A DNA stretch of 14,806 bases, from the NCBI GenBank assembly GCA_964417785.1, contig CAYQJO010000097.1, positions 1 to 14,806 on the forward strand. Reading direction: 5' to 3'. This DNA comes from DAOTUL01 sp034437435. GTDB lineage: Bacteria > Chloroflexota > Anaerolineae > Aggregatilineales > Phototrophicaceae. The notes under the pieces are model-generated. The model saw nothing but the letters and a program-made list of their open reading frames with translations, had not been told where the DNA came from and ran no database searches. Made by a program: the position numbers and the translations under genes. Numbering within the stretch: the stretch's first letter is position 1; each line of letters starts with the position of its first letter. Shown piece after piece: positions 1 through 6,817 of this stretch.

Positions 1-481
1 GGTCCATGTTGCCCTTGAAGTCCAGGATTGTCTGTGGCTGGCGGCCCTCGGCGATGACCAGATCACGGGCTTCACCGTGCAGATATTCCACGTTGGCCCG
101 CGTGGTGTCGAAGTGCGTGTTGTTGGGGACCACCATCCCCGGTTTGATGCTGTTGGCAAATAAAATATGTTCGGCGGCACGGCCCTGATGGGTGGGGATG
201 ACGTGCTTGTAGCCGGTGATGTCCTGCACCGTCGATTCAAAGCGGTAGAACGAGCGCGAACCGGCGTAAGCTTCATCGCTGGCGATCATGGCCGCCCACT
301 GCTGCGCCGACATCGCGCCAGTGCCGCTGTCGGTCAGCAGGTCGATGAGGATGTCAGCGGCATGCAGCAGAAACGGATTGTAACCCGCTTCAGCCAGCGC
401 TTTCTCCCGCTGCTCGTAAGTGGTCGTCTTGATCGGTTCAACCGACCGGATTTTGAAGGGTTCAATAATGGTGTTGAACAT
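1..481 (-). CDS. Tryptophanase / tyrosine phenol-lyase family protein, N-terminal 160 residues (runs off the window)
   Basis: This is a PLP-dependent beta-eliminating lyase of the tryptophanase/tyrosine phenol-lyase family, which splits tryptophan or tyrosine into indole or phenol plus pyruvate and ammonia in the cytoplasm. Visible family signatures are EPFKIRSVEP (residues 7-16), EAGYNPFLL (31-39), IDLLTDSGTGAMS (46-58), DEAYAGSRSFY (69-79), PTHQGRAAEH (96-105, the PLP-phosphate region) and DFKGN (154-158). The N-terminal half closely follows the family, but the PLP lysine and the residues that separate Trp from Tyr specificity lie beyond the window edge. FDTTR (124-128) resembles tryptophanase and the GTGAMS stretch resembles both, so I do not choose. 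The ATG at 481 is preceded by an AGAGGA Shine-Dalgarno 11 bases upstream and by a TATAAT box. The gene is monocistronic as far as can be seen and divergent from the small membrane protein at 591. Confidence 0.9.
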   Translation of the reverse strand, partial: MFNTIIEPFKIRSVEPIKTTTYEQREKALAEAGYNPFLLHAADILIDLLTDSGTGAMSAQQWAAMIASDEAYAGSRSFYRFESTVQDITGYKHVIPTHQGRAAEHILFANSIKPGMVVPNNTHFDTTRANVEYLHGEARDLVIAEGRQPQTILDFKGNMD

Positions 482-511
482 AAGCGTGTGTGTCCTCTTT
501 CTTTGTGTGCC

Positions 512-517
512 ATTATA
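512..517 (-). promoter_or_regulatory. -10 box (TATAAT) for the tryptophanase-family gene
   Basis: On the minus strand the sequence reads TATAAT, a consensus -10 box. It would start transcription near 505 and give a leader of about 24 bases that holds the Shine-Dalgarno. I do not see a good -35 box at 16-18 bases, so the promoter may need an activator. Confidence 0.5.
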
Positions 518-540
518 GATGGTTGAGAAGAACAAAACCC

Positions 541-559
541 GTAACAATTTTCATGTTAC
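541..559. repeat. Inverted repeat GTAACA-N7-TGTTAC in the divergent intergenic region
   Basis: Six-base perfect arms (541-546 and 554-559) flank a 7-base AT-rich centre. The repeat lies about 36-54 bases upstream of the predicted start of the tryptophanase-family transcript and overlaps the TACAAT box in front of the gene at 591. The position suits an operator, but a 6-base pair of arms in AT-rich DNA can occur by chance. Confidence 0.35.
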
Positions 560-562
560 AAT
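557..562 (+). promoter_or_regulatory. Possible -10 box (TACAAT) for the small membrane protein at 591
   Basis: TACAAT lies 28 bases before the ATG at 591, followed by a clear GAGGA ribosome binding site (576-580). No convincing -35 hexamer is seen. The same hexamer recurs in the intergenic regions at 2570-2575 and 7251-7256 (minus). Confidence 0.35.
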
Positions 563-590
563 ACGAAAAATGTGATGAGGAATTGAAAAG

Positions 591-977
591 ATGTCAAATC
601 AAGACGATCTTGCCCTCGCGCAGCGGTTGATCGACGCCGGACGGCTCTACGAAGCCCGGCGTGTGTTAGAGGAAAGCCGCCAGCCCGGCGTGCGTAAAAT
701 GGCACATGACCTGGAAGCCCAGATCGAAAAAATCACGCCACCGCGCCGCCGTGCGCCCGTGTCCCTCATTCGGGTTTTCATCGGAGCGCTGGTCTTCGGG
801 TTGATCGGTGCCGGTGTCGCTGCGATAGCGCTGGACCTGAAAGCTGGTGGAATAGCCGTTGCCGCCATCATCATGTTCAGTTTTGGCGCACTCCTGATGT
901 TCCGCATACGCGGTGACGAAGACGTCGTCGCCCGCGAGGTCAAAAGCCCTCGCGATTACCGGCTCTGGTTCCGCTGA
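591..977 (+). CDS. Small two-TM protein with an N-terminal TPR-like helical hairpin
   Basis: The function is unknown. The 128-residue product starts with about 50 residues that read like one and a half TPR helices (ALAQRLIDAGRLYEARRVLEES, where the A/L/G/Y/A spacing is TPR-like), then a basic patch PPRRRAP (50-56). Two hydrophobic segments follow (about 57-82 and 86-106) and a short charged tail. By the positive-inside rule the N-terminal helices should be cytoplasmic. The ATG has a GAGGA site 10 bases upstream. The last 22 bases overlap the 3' end of the convergent psuG gene. Antisense frames covering this stretch have no ribosome binding site and no family resemblance, so this is the coding frame. 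Short TPR-like heads on membrane proteins are, from memory, common in Chloroflexota. Confidence 0.75.
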   Translation: MSNQDDLALAQRLIDAGRLYEARRVLEESRQPGVRKMAHDLEAQIEKITPPRRRAPVSLIRVFIGALVFGLIGAGVAAIALDLKAGGIAVAAIIMFSFGALLMFRIRGDEDVVAREVKSPRDYRLWFR

Positions 978-1861
978 GTCATCGCTGCGGCAATCTGCGC
1001 CGCCACCCGTCCGTTGTTGACCAGCAGCGCCGTGTTGGCCCGTTTGGATTCGTTGCCGGTTAATTCCGCCACCCGCGCCAGGATAAACGGGGTGATGTAT
1101 TTGCCGCTGACAGCCTGTGCATCGGTTTCCTGTACCGCCTGCTGAATCGCATCCTCGGCAATCCGCGCTTCGAGTTCGTACTCCGCCGGGACCGGCACCG
1201 TCACCAGAATCCCATGCTGCGTGTTGATGGCTGCTGCCGCCAGCGCGACCGCCGCCACCTGCTCTGGCGACTCGACACAGGCATCGACTGGCAGGCCGCT
1301 GCTGCGACTGTAGAACGCGGGCAGCGTATCGGTGCCATAGCCAAGAATGGGGACACCCTGCGTTTCCAGCACTTCCAGAGTCAGCGGCAAATCCAGGATC
1401 GATTTGGCCCCGGAACACACCACCACCACCGGAGTCCGCCCCAGTTCGATCAAATCAGCCGACACATCGAAGGGGTGACCGCGATGGACGCCGCCGATAC
1501 CGCCGGTGGCAAACACCCGGATTCCCGCCATATGGGCGACGATCATGGTCCCGGCGACGGTGGTAGCCGCGTCCTCTTTCAAACCGACGGCGATGGGTAA
1601 ATCGCGGCGGCTGCATTTGCGCACGCCTTTGGCCTTGCCCAGGCGTTCAATGTCGTCCGGTGTGATTCCGGCGGTGATTTCGCCCTTCAGGACGGCAATC
1701 GTCACCGGAGTCGCACCGGCTTCGCGCACGGCGTCTTCCATCGCCAGCGCCGTTTCCACATTTTGCGGATAGGGCAGACCATGCGTGATAACGGTCGATT
1801 CCAACGCCACTACCGGCTGACCAGTATTCAGCGCTGCCCTTACTGTCGGATTAATGAACAT
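956..1861 (-). CDS. psuG: Pseudouridine-5'-phosphate glycosidase
   Basis: PsuG reversibly splits pseudouridine 5'-phosphate into uracil and ribose 5-phosphate, the second step of pseudouridine salvage after the kinase PsuK. With the ATG start (301 aa; the E. coli protein is about 312) the family motifs are all present: VALESTVITHGLP holding the catalytic Glu, KCSRRDLP with a conserved Lys, TGGIGGVHRG with the conserved His, and CSGAKSILD, whose Lys forms the covalent ribosyl adduct in the E. coli enzyme. An ATG at 1861 overlaps the upstream stop codon as TGATG and has GGGAG 8 bases upstream; a GTG at 1864 is an alternative start. The gene is thus translationally coupled to the DUF2344 gene. 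No PsuK or pseudouridine transporter is in the window. Confidence 0.93.
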   Translation of the reverse strand: MFINPTVRAALNTGQPVVALESTVITHGLPYPQNVETALAMEDAVREAGATPVTIAVLKGEITAGITPDDIERLGKAKGVRKCSRRDLPIAVGLKEDAATTVAGTMIVAHMAGIRVFATGGIGGVHRGHPFDVSADLIELGRTPVVVVCSGAKSILDLPLTLEVLETQGVPILGYGTDTLPAFYSRSSGLPVDACVESPEQVAAVALAAAAINTQHGILVTVPVPAEYELEARIAEDAIQQAVQETDAQAVSGKYITPFILARVAELTGNESKRANTALLVNNGRVAAQIAAAMTQRNQSR

Positions 1862-2538
1862 CACACGTACTCCCTGCCGTATTCGTCAATATGGAGGCGA
1901 TACCGGTGGACGGAGCAGTGGACATCCTGCAAGCCGAGTTCCTCCAACAGGTCCTCTGGGCGCAGATTACCCTTTCGTTCCCCCGTCGCCAGATGTGCCA
2001 GCAAATCACCGTTATCATCGACTGTGAGATCGTAAATCAACGGGCGGAGATCGGTCACTGATTTGCGCTTGTTCTTGCGCCGCACCCGCACCTTGAGAAT
2101 CTGTTCCGACGCCAGCAGCTTCGCCACCCGCTCGTGCAGATTGTCCACCGGGTCGTGCAGTGTGATTCGATATTCGGCGCTCTGAACCAGCGGTTGCAGT
2201 GCCGGACTGCGTGGCGATACCGCCTCAATCTTATAGACCACCAACCCATCAGGACTGACCGACTCGATGCGCTCTTTCAGCCCATCCAATGTGGCAAGTT
2301 CCTCGCGCAAAGTCACGTCGAGAATCTCGCACTCGCTGGTGATTCCCAGCGGCAGCGCTGATGCCAGTTGAATCCGGGCGCGAGTGTTAAAGCCTTCAGT
2401 ATAGAGCAGCGGCAAGTCCGCCCGGCGCAGCACCCGCTCCCATAACTTGGCGACATCCAGATTGCCGGTGTACTTCAGCGCACCGAACTTGCCAAAGGTG
2501 ACATACAATCGTTGTTTGATCGGTGTTTCGTGACTCAT
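1861..2538 (-). CDS. TIGR03936 / DUF2344 family radical-SAM-associated protein
   Basis: The 225-residue product matches the TIGR03936/DUF2344 family along its length: an N-terminal QRLYVTFGKFGALKYTGNLD with the LWERVLRRADLPLLYTEGFN segment, then LASALPLGITSECEILDV, and a C-terminal LKVRVRRKNKRKSVTDLRPLIY. The molecular function is not settled. Family members are usually fused to, or next to, a B12-binding/radical SAM protein (TIGR03960), often close to ribosomal genes, which suggests an RNA- or translation-linked role. No radical SAM partner is in this window, so the gene is an orphan here. I chose the ATG at 2538 because it starts at the family's usual N-terminus and has AGAG 7 bases upstream; a TTG 36 bases further up is less likely. 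It forms an operon with psuG. Confidence 0.85.
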   Translation of the reverse strand: MSHETPIKQRLYVTFGKFGALKYTGNLDVAKLWERVLRRADLPLLYTEGFNTRARIQLASALPLGITSECEILDVTLREELATLDGLKERIESVSPDGLVVYKIEAVSPRSPALQPLVQSAEYRITLHDPVDNLHERVAKLLASEQILKVRVRRKNKRKSVTDLRPLIYDLTVDDNGDLLAHLATGERKGNLRPEDLLEELGLQDVHCSVHRYRLHIDEYGREYV

Positions 2539-2566
2539 TCCAACTCTTTTGTGACCCGCTATACTA

Positions 2567-2587
2567 CGGTACAATTCGATTGTACCG
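2567..2587. promoter_or_regulatory. Perfect 9-3-9 inverted repeat between divergent genes, containing TACAAT on both strands
   Basis: The arms CGGTACAAT (2567-2575) and ATTGTACCG (2579-2587) are exact reverse complements around a TCG centre. The site lies between the DUF2344 start (2538, minus) and the first membrane protein (2607, plus). Each arm contains TACAAT, which could act as a -10 box, so a dimeric repressor bound here could block one or both promoters. A TATACT (2560-2565) just upstream is another possible plus-strand -10. No strong -35 is seen for either direction. A transcript hairpin is an alternative reading, but no U-tract follows. Confidence 0.55.
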
Positions 2588-2606
2588 ACACCAGATGGAA
2601 TACGCG

Positions 2607-3011
2607 ATGCAGAACACCGTTCGTTTCTACAGACTTTCGCTTCCGATTATCCTCCTGGGACTGCTCATTATCCTTACAGCGGTCGGTCTCGGAGTCTTCG
2701 CGGCTGCGGATCAGCTTTCGATTATCGGCAACATGATTATCATGATTATGATGTTCTGCCCCATCGTGATCTGTTCCGGTGTGCTGTATATCGCCCTGGC
2801 AGCAGCGATCTTTTACACCAACAAAGGTCATCAGGTATCCCGAAGCGGGTTAAAAGCCGGGCAGGGATTGTCCGCCTCAGCCCGCCAGAAAGTCGAGCAG
2901 GTTTCGGATAACGTCAATCGCCAGTCGATCAAGTGGGGCGCTCGGTTCGCCTACCTGGATCAGGTTTTCGACACCCAATCAGAAAACGGAAAACAAAATG
3001 AACGAGAGTAA
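2607..3011 (+). CDS. Small two-TM membrane protein, function unknown
   Basis: The 134-residue product has two long hydrophobic segments (about 11-33 and 40-70; the second is rich in Ile and Met) and a polar C-terminal tail of about 60 residues with many Ser, Gln and Lys. I do not recognise a family. Two ATG codons compete: 2595 has no Shine-Dalgarno, while 2607 has GGA 7 bases upstream, so I prefer 2607. It is the first gene of the five-gene plus-strand block ending at 5862, and its last 14 bases overlap the next small membrane gene, which suggests the two are made together. Confidence 0.65.
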   Translation: MQNTVRFYRLSLPIILLGLLIILTAVGLGVFAAADQLSIIGNMIIMIMMFCPIVICSGVLYIALAAAIFYTNKGHQVSRSGLKAGQGLSASARQKVEQVSDNVNRQSIKWGARFAYLDQVFDTQSENGKQNERE

Positions 3012-3228
3012 CTGGAAGACACGGACCTATGCCACCGGCGCATCGGTCGGATTAGTCCTCGGCATGCTGGCTGCGTATCTATTTGCCCGTGCTGCCGAAG
3101 AGGAAGCAGACCGCAACGGTGGCAAACCGGAGAAAATCGGCACCATGCAGTTGATTTCTATCGGGCTGGCGACACTCACGCTCATCCGGCAGATTGCCGA
3201 ATTGGGTAAATCGGGCAAAAAGAAATAA
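2998..3228 (+). CDS. Small two-TM membrane protein (76 aa), function unknown
   Basis: The product has a hydrophobic segment at about 12-33 (ATGASVGLVLGMLAAYLFARAA), a short acidic/basic loop (EEEADRNGGKPEK) and a second hydrophobic helix at about 50-69, ending in GKSGKKK. The start overlaps the previous gene by 14 bases and has CGGA upstream. The TAA stop shares its last A with the ATG of the SRAP gene (TAATG), so the two are probably translationally coupled. No enzymatic motif is visible. The C-terminal lysines suggest a cytoplasmic tail. Confidence 0.68.
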   Translation: MNESNWKTRTYATGASVGLVLGMLAAYLFARAAEEEADRNGGKPEKIGTMQLISIGLATLTLIRQIAELGKSGKKK

Positions 3229-3911
3229 TGTGTGGGCGCTACGTCCTCACCGCCGATGGTCAGACCATCCAGGATCAGTTTAACCTGGAAACCGTGCCGT
3301 CGGAGATACAACCGCGCTATAACATCGCTCCAACGCAGCCGGTCGCTGTCATCGCCAACGATGCCCCGCGTGAGTTGACCCATTTCCGCTGGGGCTTGAT
3401 TCCGTTCTGGTCCAACGACCCGTCTATCGGCAGCCGCATGATTAACGCTCGTTCTGAGACGCTGCATGAGAAGAACTCGTTCAAACATGCGTATAAGCGC
3501 CGCCGCTGCCTGATCCCGGCCAATGGCTTTTACGAGTGGGTGAAAGACGGCAAGGCCAAACGGCCCATGTTCGTCCATTTGCACAATCAGGCATTATTTG
3601 CCTTCGCCGGATTGTGGGAGCGGTGGCAGAGTCCCGAAGGTGACGAAATTCGCACCTGCACCATCATCACCTCAGAACCCAATGAGAAAATCAAAGCACT
3701 CCATCACCGGATGGCCGTCATCCTGCGCGAAGAGGATTACGACACCTGGCTGTCGCCGGATGAACTGCCGCCGGATGTGCTGCAACCGCTGCTGCGTCCG
3801 CTTGAATCCGAGTGGTTAGATTATTACGAAGTCTCGACGCTGGTGAACTCACCGGCTAACGACACACCGGAATGCATCGCCCCGGTATCCGAACAACCAT
3901 CTTTACTCTGA
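3228..3911 (+). CDS. SRAP-domain protein (YedK/HMCES family), abasic-site DNA-protein crosslinker
   Basis: SRAP proteins bind single-stranded DNA at abasic sites. The N-terminal Cys, exposed after Met removal, forms a thiazolidine with the ring-opened sugar and shields the lesion. All core features are visible in the 227 residues: MCGRY (Cys2), RYNIAPTQ (Asn32), WGLIPFW, INARSET (70-76), RCLIPANGFYEW (Glu103) and HHRM (His159/160). The usual HHRMPVIL motif here reads HHRMAVIL. Length is normal for the bacterial family. The start is fixed by the need for Cys at position 2. The ATG overlaps the upstream stop (TAATG), and a Shine-Dalgarno-bearing aldo/keto reductase gene follows 11 bases after the stop, so it sits mid-operon. 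There is no LexA-like site that I can identify. Confidence 0.93.
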   Translation: MCGRYVLTADGQTIQDQFNLETVPSEIQPRYNIAPTQPVAVIANDAPRELTHFRWGLIPFWSNDPSIGSRMINARSETLHEKNSFKHAYKRRRCLIPANGFYEWVKDGKAKRPMFVHLHNQALFAFAGLWERWQSPEGDEIRTCTIITSEPNEKIKALHHRMAVILREEDYDTWLSPDELPPDVLQPLLRPLESEWLDYYEVSTLVNSPANDTPECIAPVSEQPSLL

Positions 3912-3922
3912 GAAAGGCAATC

Positions 3923-4912
3923 ATGCAATATCGCAAACTTGGTCGATCTGATCTAAATGTCTCCGTGCTTTCCGTCGGCATGTGGGCCGTCGCCGACGAG
4001 CGCATCTGGGGATCGCAGGACGAAAAGGACGCCATCGAGGCTGTCCATACCGCGCTGGACCTGGGTGTCAACCTGTTCGACTCCGCTGAAGGGTATGGCA
4101 ACGGCTACTCCGAGCAGATTCTGGGCAAGGCGCTCAAAGGCCGCCGTGATGGAGCCATCATCGCTACCAAAGTGGGATCAAACAATTTAGCCCACAACGA
4201 CGTGATCGCAGCCTGCGAGCGCAGCCTGAAGTATCTGGATACCGATTACATTGATCTGTACCAGATTCACTGGCCCGGACGCGATGTCCCCTTTGAAGAG
4301 ACCACGAGCGCTCTTGTCAAACTGCGCGACCAGGGCAAAATCCGTGTGATCGGTGTGTCCAACTTCGGCAAGCAGGACATCCCCGATATGCTGGAAATCG
4401 AACGTTTCGAGAGCAACCAGGTCCCCTACAATCTGCTCTGGCGAGCGATTGAATACGACATTGTGCCACAGTGTGTCAAAAACGACATCTCCATTCTGAC
4501 CTACAGCCCCATTCTCCAGGGCTTGCTGGCCGGTAAGTTCGCCACAGCGGCAGATGTCCCGGATGAACGCGCTCGCACCCGTCACTTCTCCACTGAGCGC
4601 GAGATGGCCCAACACGGCCAACCCGGTGCCGAAGCTGAGACCTTTGCCGCAATCGACGCCATACGCCAGATCAGCGCTGACCTCGGCCATCCCATGGCGC
4701 AGGTTTCACTGGCGTGGTTGATGCACCAGCCCGGTGTGACGTCCGTTATCGCTGGCGCACGCAACGCCGATCAGGTCCGGTCTAACGTCCAGGCCGCTGA
4801 CCTACAACTGGATCATACCACGTTGGATAAGCTGGATCAGGCGACGGTCGGCCTCAAGGAGCATTTCGGCACCAACCCGGATATGTGGCGCGTTCCTTCA
4901 CGCTATCGCTGA
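3923..4912 (+). CDS. Aldo/keto reductase (NADPH-dependent, AKR superfamily)
   Basis: The 329-residue product is a TIM-barrel oxidoreductase that reduces aldehydes or ketones with NADPH. The AKR catalytic tetrad is complete: Asp53 and Tyr58 (FDSAEGYGNGYSE), Lys83 (IIATKVG) and His116 (DLYQIHWPG). Further signatures are IRVIGVSNFG, TYSPILQGLLAGK and the cofactor-phosphate region SVIAGARNADQVRSN near the C-terminus. The substrate cannot be told from sequence; it resembles the broad class of general-stress-type and sugar-aldehyde reductases. The start at ATG 3923 follows AAAGG at a 6-base spacing and begins at the family's typical MQYRKLGRSDLNVSVLSVG. The TGA stop overlaps the next gene's ATG (TGATG). 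Confidence 0.93.
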   Translation: MQYRKLGRSDLNVSVLSVGMWAVADERIWGSQDEKDAIEAVHTALDLGVNLFDSAEGYGNGYSEQILGKALKGRRDGAIIATKVGSNNLAHNDVIAACERSLKYLDTDYIDLYQIHWPGRDVPFEETTSALVKLRDQGKIRVIGVSNFGKQDIPDMLEIERFESNQVPYNLLWRAIEYDIVPQCVKNDISILTYSPILQGLLAGKFATAADVPDERARTRHFSTEREMAQHGQPGAEAETFAAIDAIRQISADLGHPMAQVSLAWLMHQPGVTSVIAGARNADQVRSNVQAADLQLDHTTLDKLDQATVGLKEHFGTNPDMWRVPSRYR

Positions 4913-5862
4913 TGCAGACTCGCGCCCTCGCTAACCTGACCGTCACGCGCATGGGAATCGGTCTGGCGGCGCTTGGTCGTCCCGGATACATCAATCTGGA
5001 TCACGGTGACGACCTGCCAGGCCGGTCGGTGGAAGGCATGGAGCGTCATGCCCATGCTGTGCTGGATGCGGCTTATGCTGCCGGAATTCGCTACTTCGAT
5101 GCCGCCCGATCTTATGGTCGGGCTGAGGAATTCCTGGGCAACTGGCTGCGCTCACGCCAGATCACCGATGTGACGGTCGGCTCCAAGTGGGGCTATACCT
5201 ATACGGCTGGCTGGCAGGTCAATCCAGACGGGCCGCATGAGGTGAAAGAGCATTCACTGGCGGTGCTGTGCCGCCAATGGGCGGAGACGCAGCAGCATCT
5301 CGGCGGCTATCTCAATCTGTATCAGGTGCATTCCGCCACGCTGGACAGCGGCATTCTCGATAACCATGACGTTTTGGACGAACTGGCCCGTCTGAAAAAC
5401 GACGGCACGGCCATCGGTCTGACCGTCAGCGGCCCGGCTCAGGCGGACACCTTACAGCAGGCGGTCGAGATCGAACGCGACGGAGTTCGCTTGTTTGATA
5501 CGGTACAGATCACCTGGAATCTGCTGGAATCCTCGACCGGCGATATTTTACGGCAGGTACACGGCGAAGGCATGGGTGTCATCGTGAAGGAAGCGTTGGC
5601 AAACGGACGACTGACGCCGCGCAGCCGGGATTCCGCGCCTTTGCGTGCCATCGCGGAACGGCACAGCACGACGGTTGATGCTGTCGCACTCGCGGCGGTA
5701 TTGGCGCAGCCCTGGGCCGATGTTGTCCTGAGCGGAGCCGCCACTGTTGACCATGTGCGCTCGAATGTGCAGGCACTCGACGTCATCGAGGATGTAGCCG
5801 TCGATATGGCTGAAGCACCAGAAACTTACTGGCAGAAACGCAGCAATCTCGCCTGGAATTAG
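4912..5862 (+). CDS. Second, divergent aldo/keto reductase
   Basis: This 316-residue AKR has the tetrad Asp63 and Tyr68 (RYFDAARSYGRAEEFLG), Lys92 (VGSKWGYTY) and His140 (LNLYQVHSA). It differs strongly from its neighbour. After the RMGIGLAALGRPGYI strand there is an extra loop of about 20 residues (HGDDLPGRSVEGMERHA), and the cofactor region reads VVLSGAATVDHVRSN. The loop resembles the D-threo-aldose/sugar dehydrogenase type of AKR, but substrate is not assigned. I take the ATG at 4912, which overlaps the upstream TGA, as start; it has no Shine-Dalgarno of its own and so probably depends on translational coupling. A GTG at 4885 would add nine residues that overlap the first reductase. The stop lies 4 bases from the stop of the convergent HEAT gene. 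Confidence 0.9.
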   Translation: MQTRALANLTVTRMGIGLAALGRPGYINLDHGDDLPGRSVEGMERHAHAVLDAAYAAGIRYFDAARSYGRAEEFLGNWLRSRQITDVTVGSKWGYTYTAGWQVNPDGPHEVKEHSLAVLCRQWAETQQHLGGYLNLYQVHSATLDSGILDNHDVLDELARLKNDGTAIGLTVSGPAQADTLQQAVEIERDGVRLFDTVQITWNLLESSTGDILRQVHGEGMGVIVKEALANGRLTPRSRDSAPLRAIAERHSTTVDAVALAAVLAQPWADVVLSGAATVDHVRSNVQALDVIEDVAVDMAEAPETYWQKRSNLAWN

Positions 5863-5866
5863 CGCC

Positions 5867-6808
5867 CTACTCGCCCAGTTCGCGCAGGCGTGCCTCCCAT
5901 CGTTCATGCAGATTCTTATACACCGTCTCGCTGATCTCACCGTTGACCAGCCGCATGTCCAGTTGATCCAGCAGACCGCGAATCTCATCTGCCGTCATGG
6001 TGTCAGGATCGGGAGCTGATGCTGGTTGCTGCCGCAATGACGGCCATTCCGGACTCTGTGACCGCATCAGCTTGATGGTGTCTTCTGGTGGGTCGATCCG
6101 GTCCCGTTTGACACTAAGTTCGGGAATCTCGCGGGGTGGAAGCTGGTCCAGCGCCCATTTGGCCCGACTGCGCACCCATTCACTCTCATCTTCGAGTGAG
6201 ACACGCCGGAGCATATCGTAAGCGTGGTCGATTTTGCGATTACCAAGAATGTTGGCCGCTGCCCCACGTATGGTGCTGTTGGTGTAAAACAAGCCCTTTT
6301 CCAGTGCCGGATAGGCGGCGTCAATCCGCTTGCCCAGCACTTCGGCGGCGACATCGCGCACGGAGTCATCGCGGTCCGCCAGCATATCCACAATGCGTTG
6401 GTATGGAATTTCTATGTCGGGTTTGTGGCGGGCGATGGCATCCAGCGCCCGCAGCACCGCAATCCGGACCTCGGCGTTGTCGTCTTCCAGCGCATTCACC
6501 AGCGAGTCGAGGGCAATGGGTTTCGCCAGCCGTCCCAGCGCCTCCGCCGCACTGACCTTCACCAACGAACTGACATCTTCCAGGCCGATCATCAAGGCCC
6601 GCAGCGCACGGGGATGGTCAAAACCGCCCAGCGCCTCCGCCGCCAGTTGGCGCACCCGATAGGCACGGGCATCGCGAACATCGTGTTTGAGCAACAGTTG
6701 TTCCAGAGGTTCTATCGCACGAGGGTCCGCACGCTCACCAAGCTGCCGGATGGCGTCTTCGCGGAGATCAGGCTTGTCCAGCATACCGACAAGACGATCA
6801 AAGGACAT
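5867..6808 (-). CDS. HEAT-repeat protein with SHOCT-like C-terminal helices
   Basis: The 313-residue product has about six HEAT-like repeats of roughly 31 residues (about 1-222), with recurrent signatures such as EALGGFDHPRALRAL and EALGRLAKPIALDSL, and EVLGKRIDAAYPAL in a later unit. This is the alpha-solenoid type used for protein binding and, in PBS-lyase-like members, for bilin attachment; no lyase residues can be assigned. A Pro-rich linker (about 225-270) leads to a final helical hairpin (271-309, MTADEIRGLLDQLDMRLVNGEIS) that resembles the SHOCT domain. The ATG at 6808 follows AGGA at a 7-base spacing. It lies 9 bases after the small RHH-like gene, forming a two-gene operon. No signal peptide, so cytoplasmic. 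Confidence 0.82.
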   Translation of the reverse strand: MSFDRLVGMLDKPDLREDAIRQLGERADPRAIEPLEQLLLKHDVRDARAYRVRQLAAEALGGFDHPRALRALMIGLEDVSSLVKVSAAEALGRLAKPIALDSLVNALEDDNAEVRIAVLRALDAIARHKPDIEIPYQRIVDMLADRDDSVRDVAAEVLGKRIDAAYPALEKGLFYTNSTIRGAAANILGNRKIDHAYDMLRRVSLEDESEWVRSRAKWALDQLPPREIPELSVKRDRIDPPEDTIKLMRSQSPEWPSLRQQPASAPDPDTMTADEIRGLLDQLDMRLVNGEISETVYKNLHERWEARLRELGE

Positions 6809-6817
6809 CTTTACTTC

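Noticed and set aside
666..1418. 250-codon minus-strand open frame overlapping psuG and the small membrane protein
   Set aside because: Out of frame with psuG, Gly/Arg/Ser-rich composition and no motif.
3923..5862. Recent tandem duplication of an aldo/keto reductase
   Set aside because: The two products share the catalytic tetrad but differ in loops and most other residues; they look like two old AKR subfamilies placed together.
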